Source: Prolixibacteraceae bacterium (GTDB taxonomy: Bacteria > Bacteroidota > Bacteroidia > Bacteroidales > Prolixibacteraceae). From it: DNA of 5,351 nt. The stretch lies in assembly GCA_017998095.1 (NCBI GenBank), contig JAGODU010000244.1, positions 1 to 5,351 on the forward strand. Direction: 5' to 3'. The notes beneath the pieces were generated by a model. That model was not told the DNA's origin. It did not search any database and was given only the letters and a program-made list of their open reading frames with translations. Below are positions 4,838-5,351 of the stretch, in pieces. Every line of letters begins with the position of its first letter. The stretch's first letter is position 1. The translations under genes and the position numbers were made by a program.

Positions 4838-5351
4838 ATGAAAAGTTTGCTTCTATTTATACTATTGGGTTTTGTAACGATGGTTGATAGTCAAGGCCTC
4901 TCAACCTATCATGTGTATACCATTGAGCAATTTGCAAGAATGCAATTCCAGGATTCAGTAACCTTCTATAAAACAGCGTATACAACTTTAAAATATCCTG
5001 CATCAGCCCGTGAGAATAATGTAGAAGGCATTGTTGAGGTTTTTATGATTAATCATTCTGACTCTTTGTTTGAAACGTTTATTACTAACCAGGAATACAG
5101 TATATTTCTACCAACGATCCAGGAAACGATGATGAAAACCAGAAAAGAATGGCTTCATCCTGAATTGCCATTTATGTTGAGGTTCTGTGTAGAATATACC
5201 CTGATTTCTCCCGGAGAAGCCAGCTCAGACTCCATTCCAGGATGCAAAATCAGTATAGTAGCATACGGCCTTGATGAATTGAGAGATTCGAATTTTATTT
5301 ATAATATTGATGAAGTTTCCTATAAGCCTCAGATTTATGGATATCCTTATT
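4838..5351 (+). CDS. Secreted protein with TonB-C-terminal-like segment (5' part)
   Basis: The frame is open from ATG 4838 to the end of the window; 171 residues are visible. A signal peptide covers residues 1-18 (MKSLLLFILLGFVTMVDS, then Q). Residues about 51-122 resemble the TonB C-terminal fold: LKYPASARENNVEGIVEVFM matches the typical YPxxAxxxxxxGxVxVxF pattern, and W105 plus PFMLRFCVEYTL match its end. There is no N-terminal transmembrane anchor or proline-rich spacer as in true TonB, so this is a secreted or periplasmic relative rather than an energy transducer. Such stand-alone domains are common in Bacteroidota and their roles are mostly unknown. It lies 5 nt after the T9SS-tail gene and is probably co-transcribed with it. 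Confidence 0.78.
   Translation, partial: MKSLLLFILLGFVTMVDSQGLSTYHVYTIEQFARMQFQDSVTFYKTAYTTLKYPASARENNVEGIVEVFMINHSDSLFETFITNQEYSIFLPTIQETMMKTRKEWLHPELPFMLRFCVEYTLISPGEASSDSIPGCKISIVAYGLDELRDSNFIYNIDEVSYKPQIYGYPY

Overview
The window looks like a Bacteroidota genome, probably of a Saprospiria- or Chitinophagia-like lineage; that finer placement is an inference. The sequence is AT-rich. Genes begin without clear Shine-Dalgarno motifs behind A/T-rich leaders, exported proteins carry signal peptides ending in 'AQ', and one gene ends in a type IX secretion (T9SS) sorting tail.

The main content of positions 1-3326 is a run of integron-type gene cassettes, all reading on the + strand. Three attC-like recombination sites (247-374, 1606-1732, 3200-3326) follow the coding units. 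They share one design: an outer R''/R' box pair, a 3-nt/6-nt asymmetric unpaired spacer, a 17-position imperfect stem, and a 70-71-nt centre. Cassette ends can be fixed by their own sequence. The first bases of cassette 2 (GTTCTCAGC) and of cassette 3 (GTTATCGACA) recur as exact reverse complements in the R'' region of that same cassette's attC, as expected if each cassette once existed as a closed circle. Cassette 1 is partial and ends in a Doc/Fic-family toxin gene. Cassette 2 encodes a secreted leucine-rich-repeat protein. Cassette 3 encodes two overlapping, unrecognised membrane-anchored or exported proteins. No integrase gene or attI is visible, so the array is either the distal end of an integron whose integrase lies outside the window, or a cluster of attC sites lacking an integrase.

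Positions 3327-5351 look different. They hold a small secreted protein of unknown function, a secreted beta-sandwich protein with a T9SS sorting tail, and, 5 nt after it, the start of a secreted protein with a TonB-C-terminal-like segment. No further attC of the same family is present here. The array therefore either ends at 3326, or continues as a cassette with a diverged attC (a weak 60-nt candidate lies at 3831-3890) or with an attC beyond the window.

The genes do not form a pathway. The first four are independent accessory cargo of the cassette array: one likely stabilising toxin and three exported or membrane proteins of unknown role. The last three are cell-envelope or secreted proteins, the final two probably co-transcribed.
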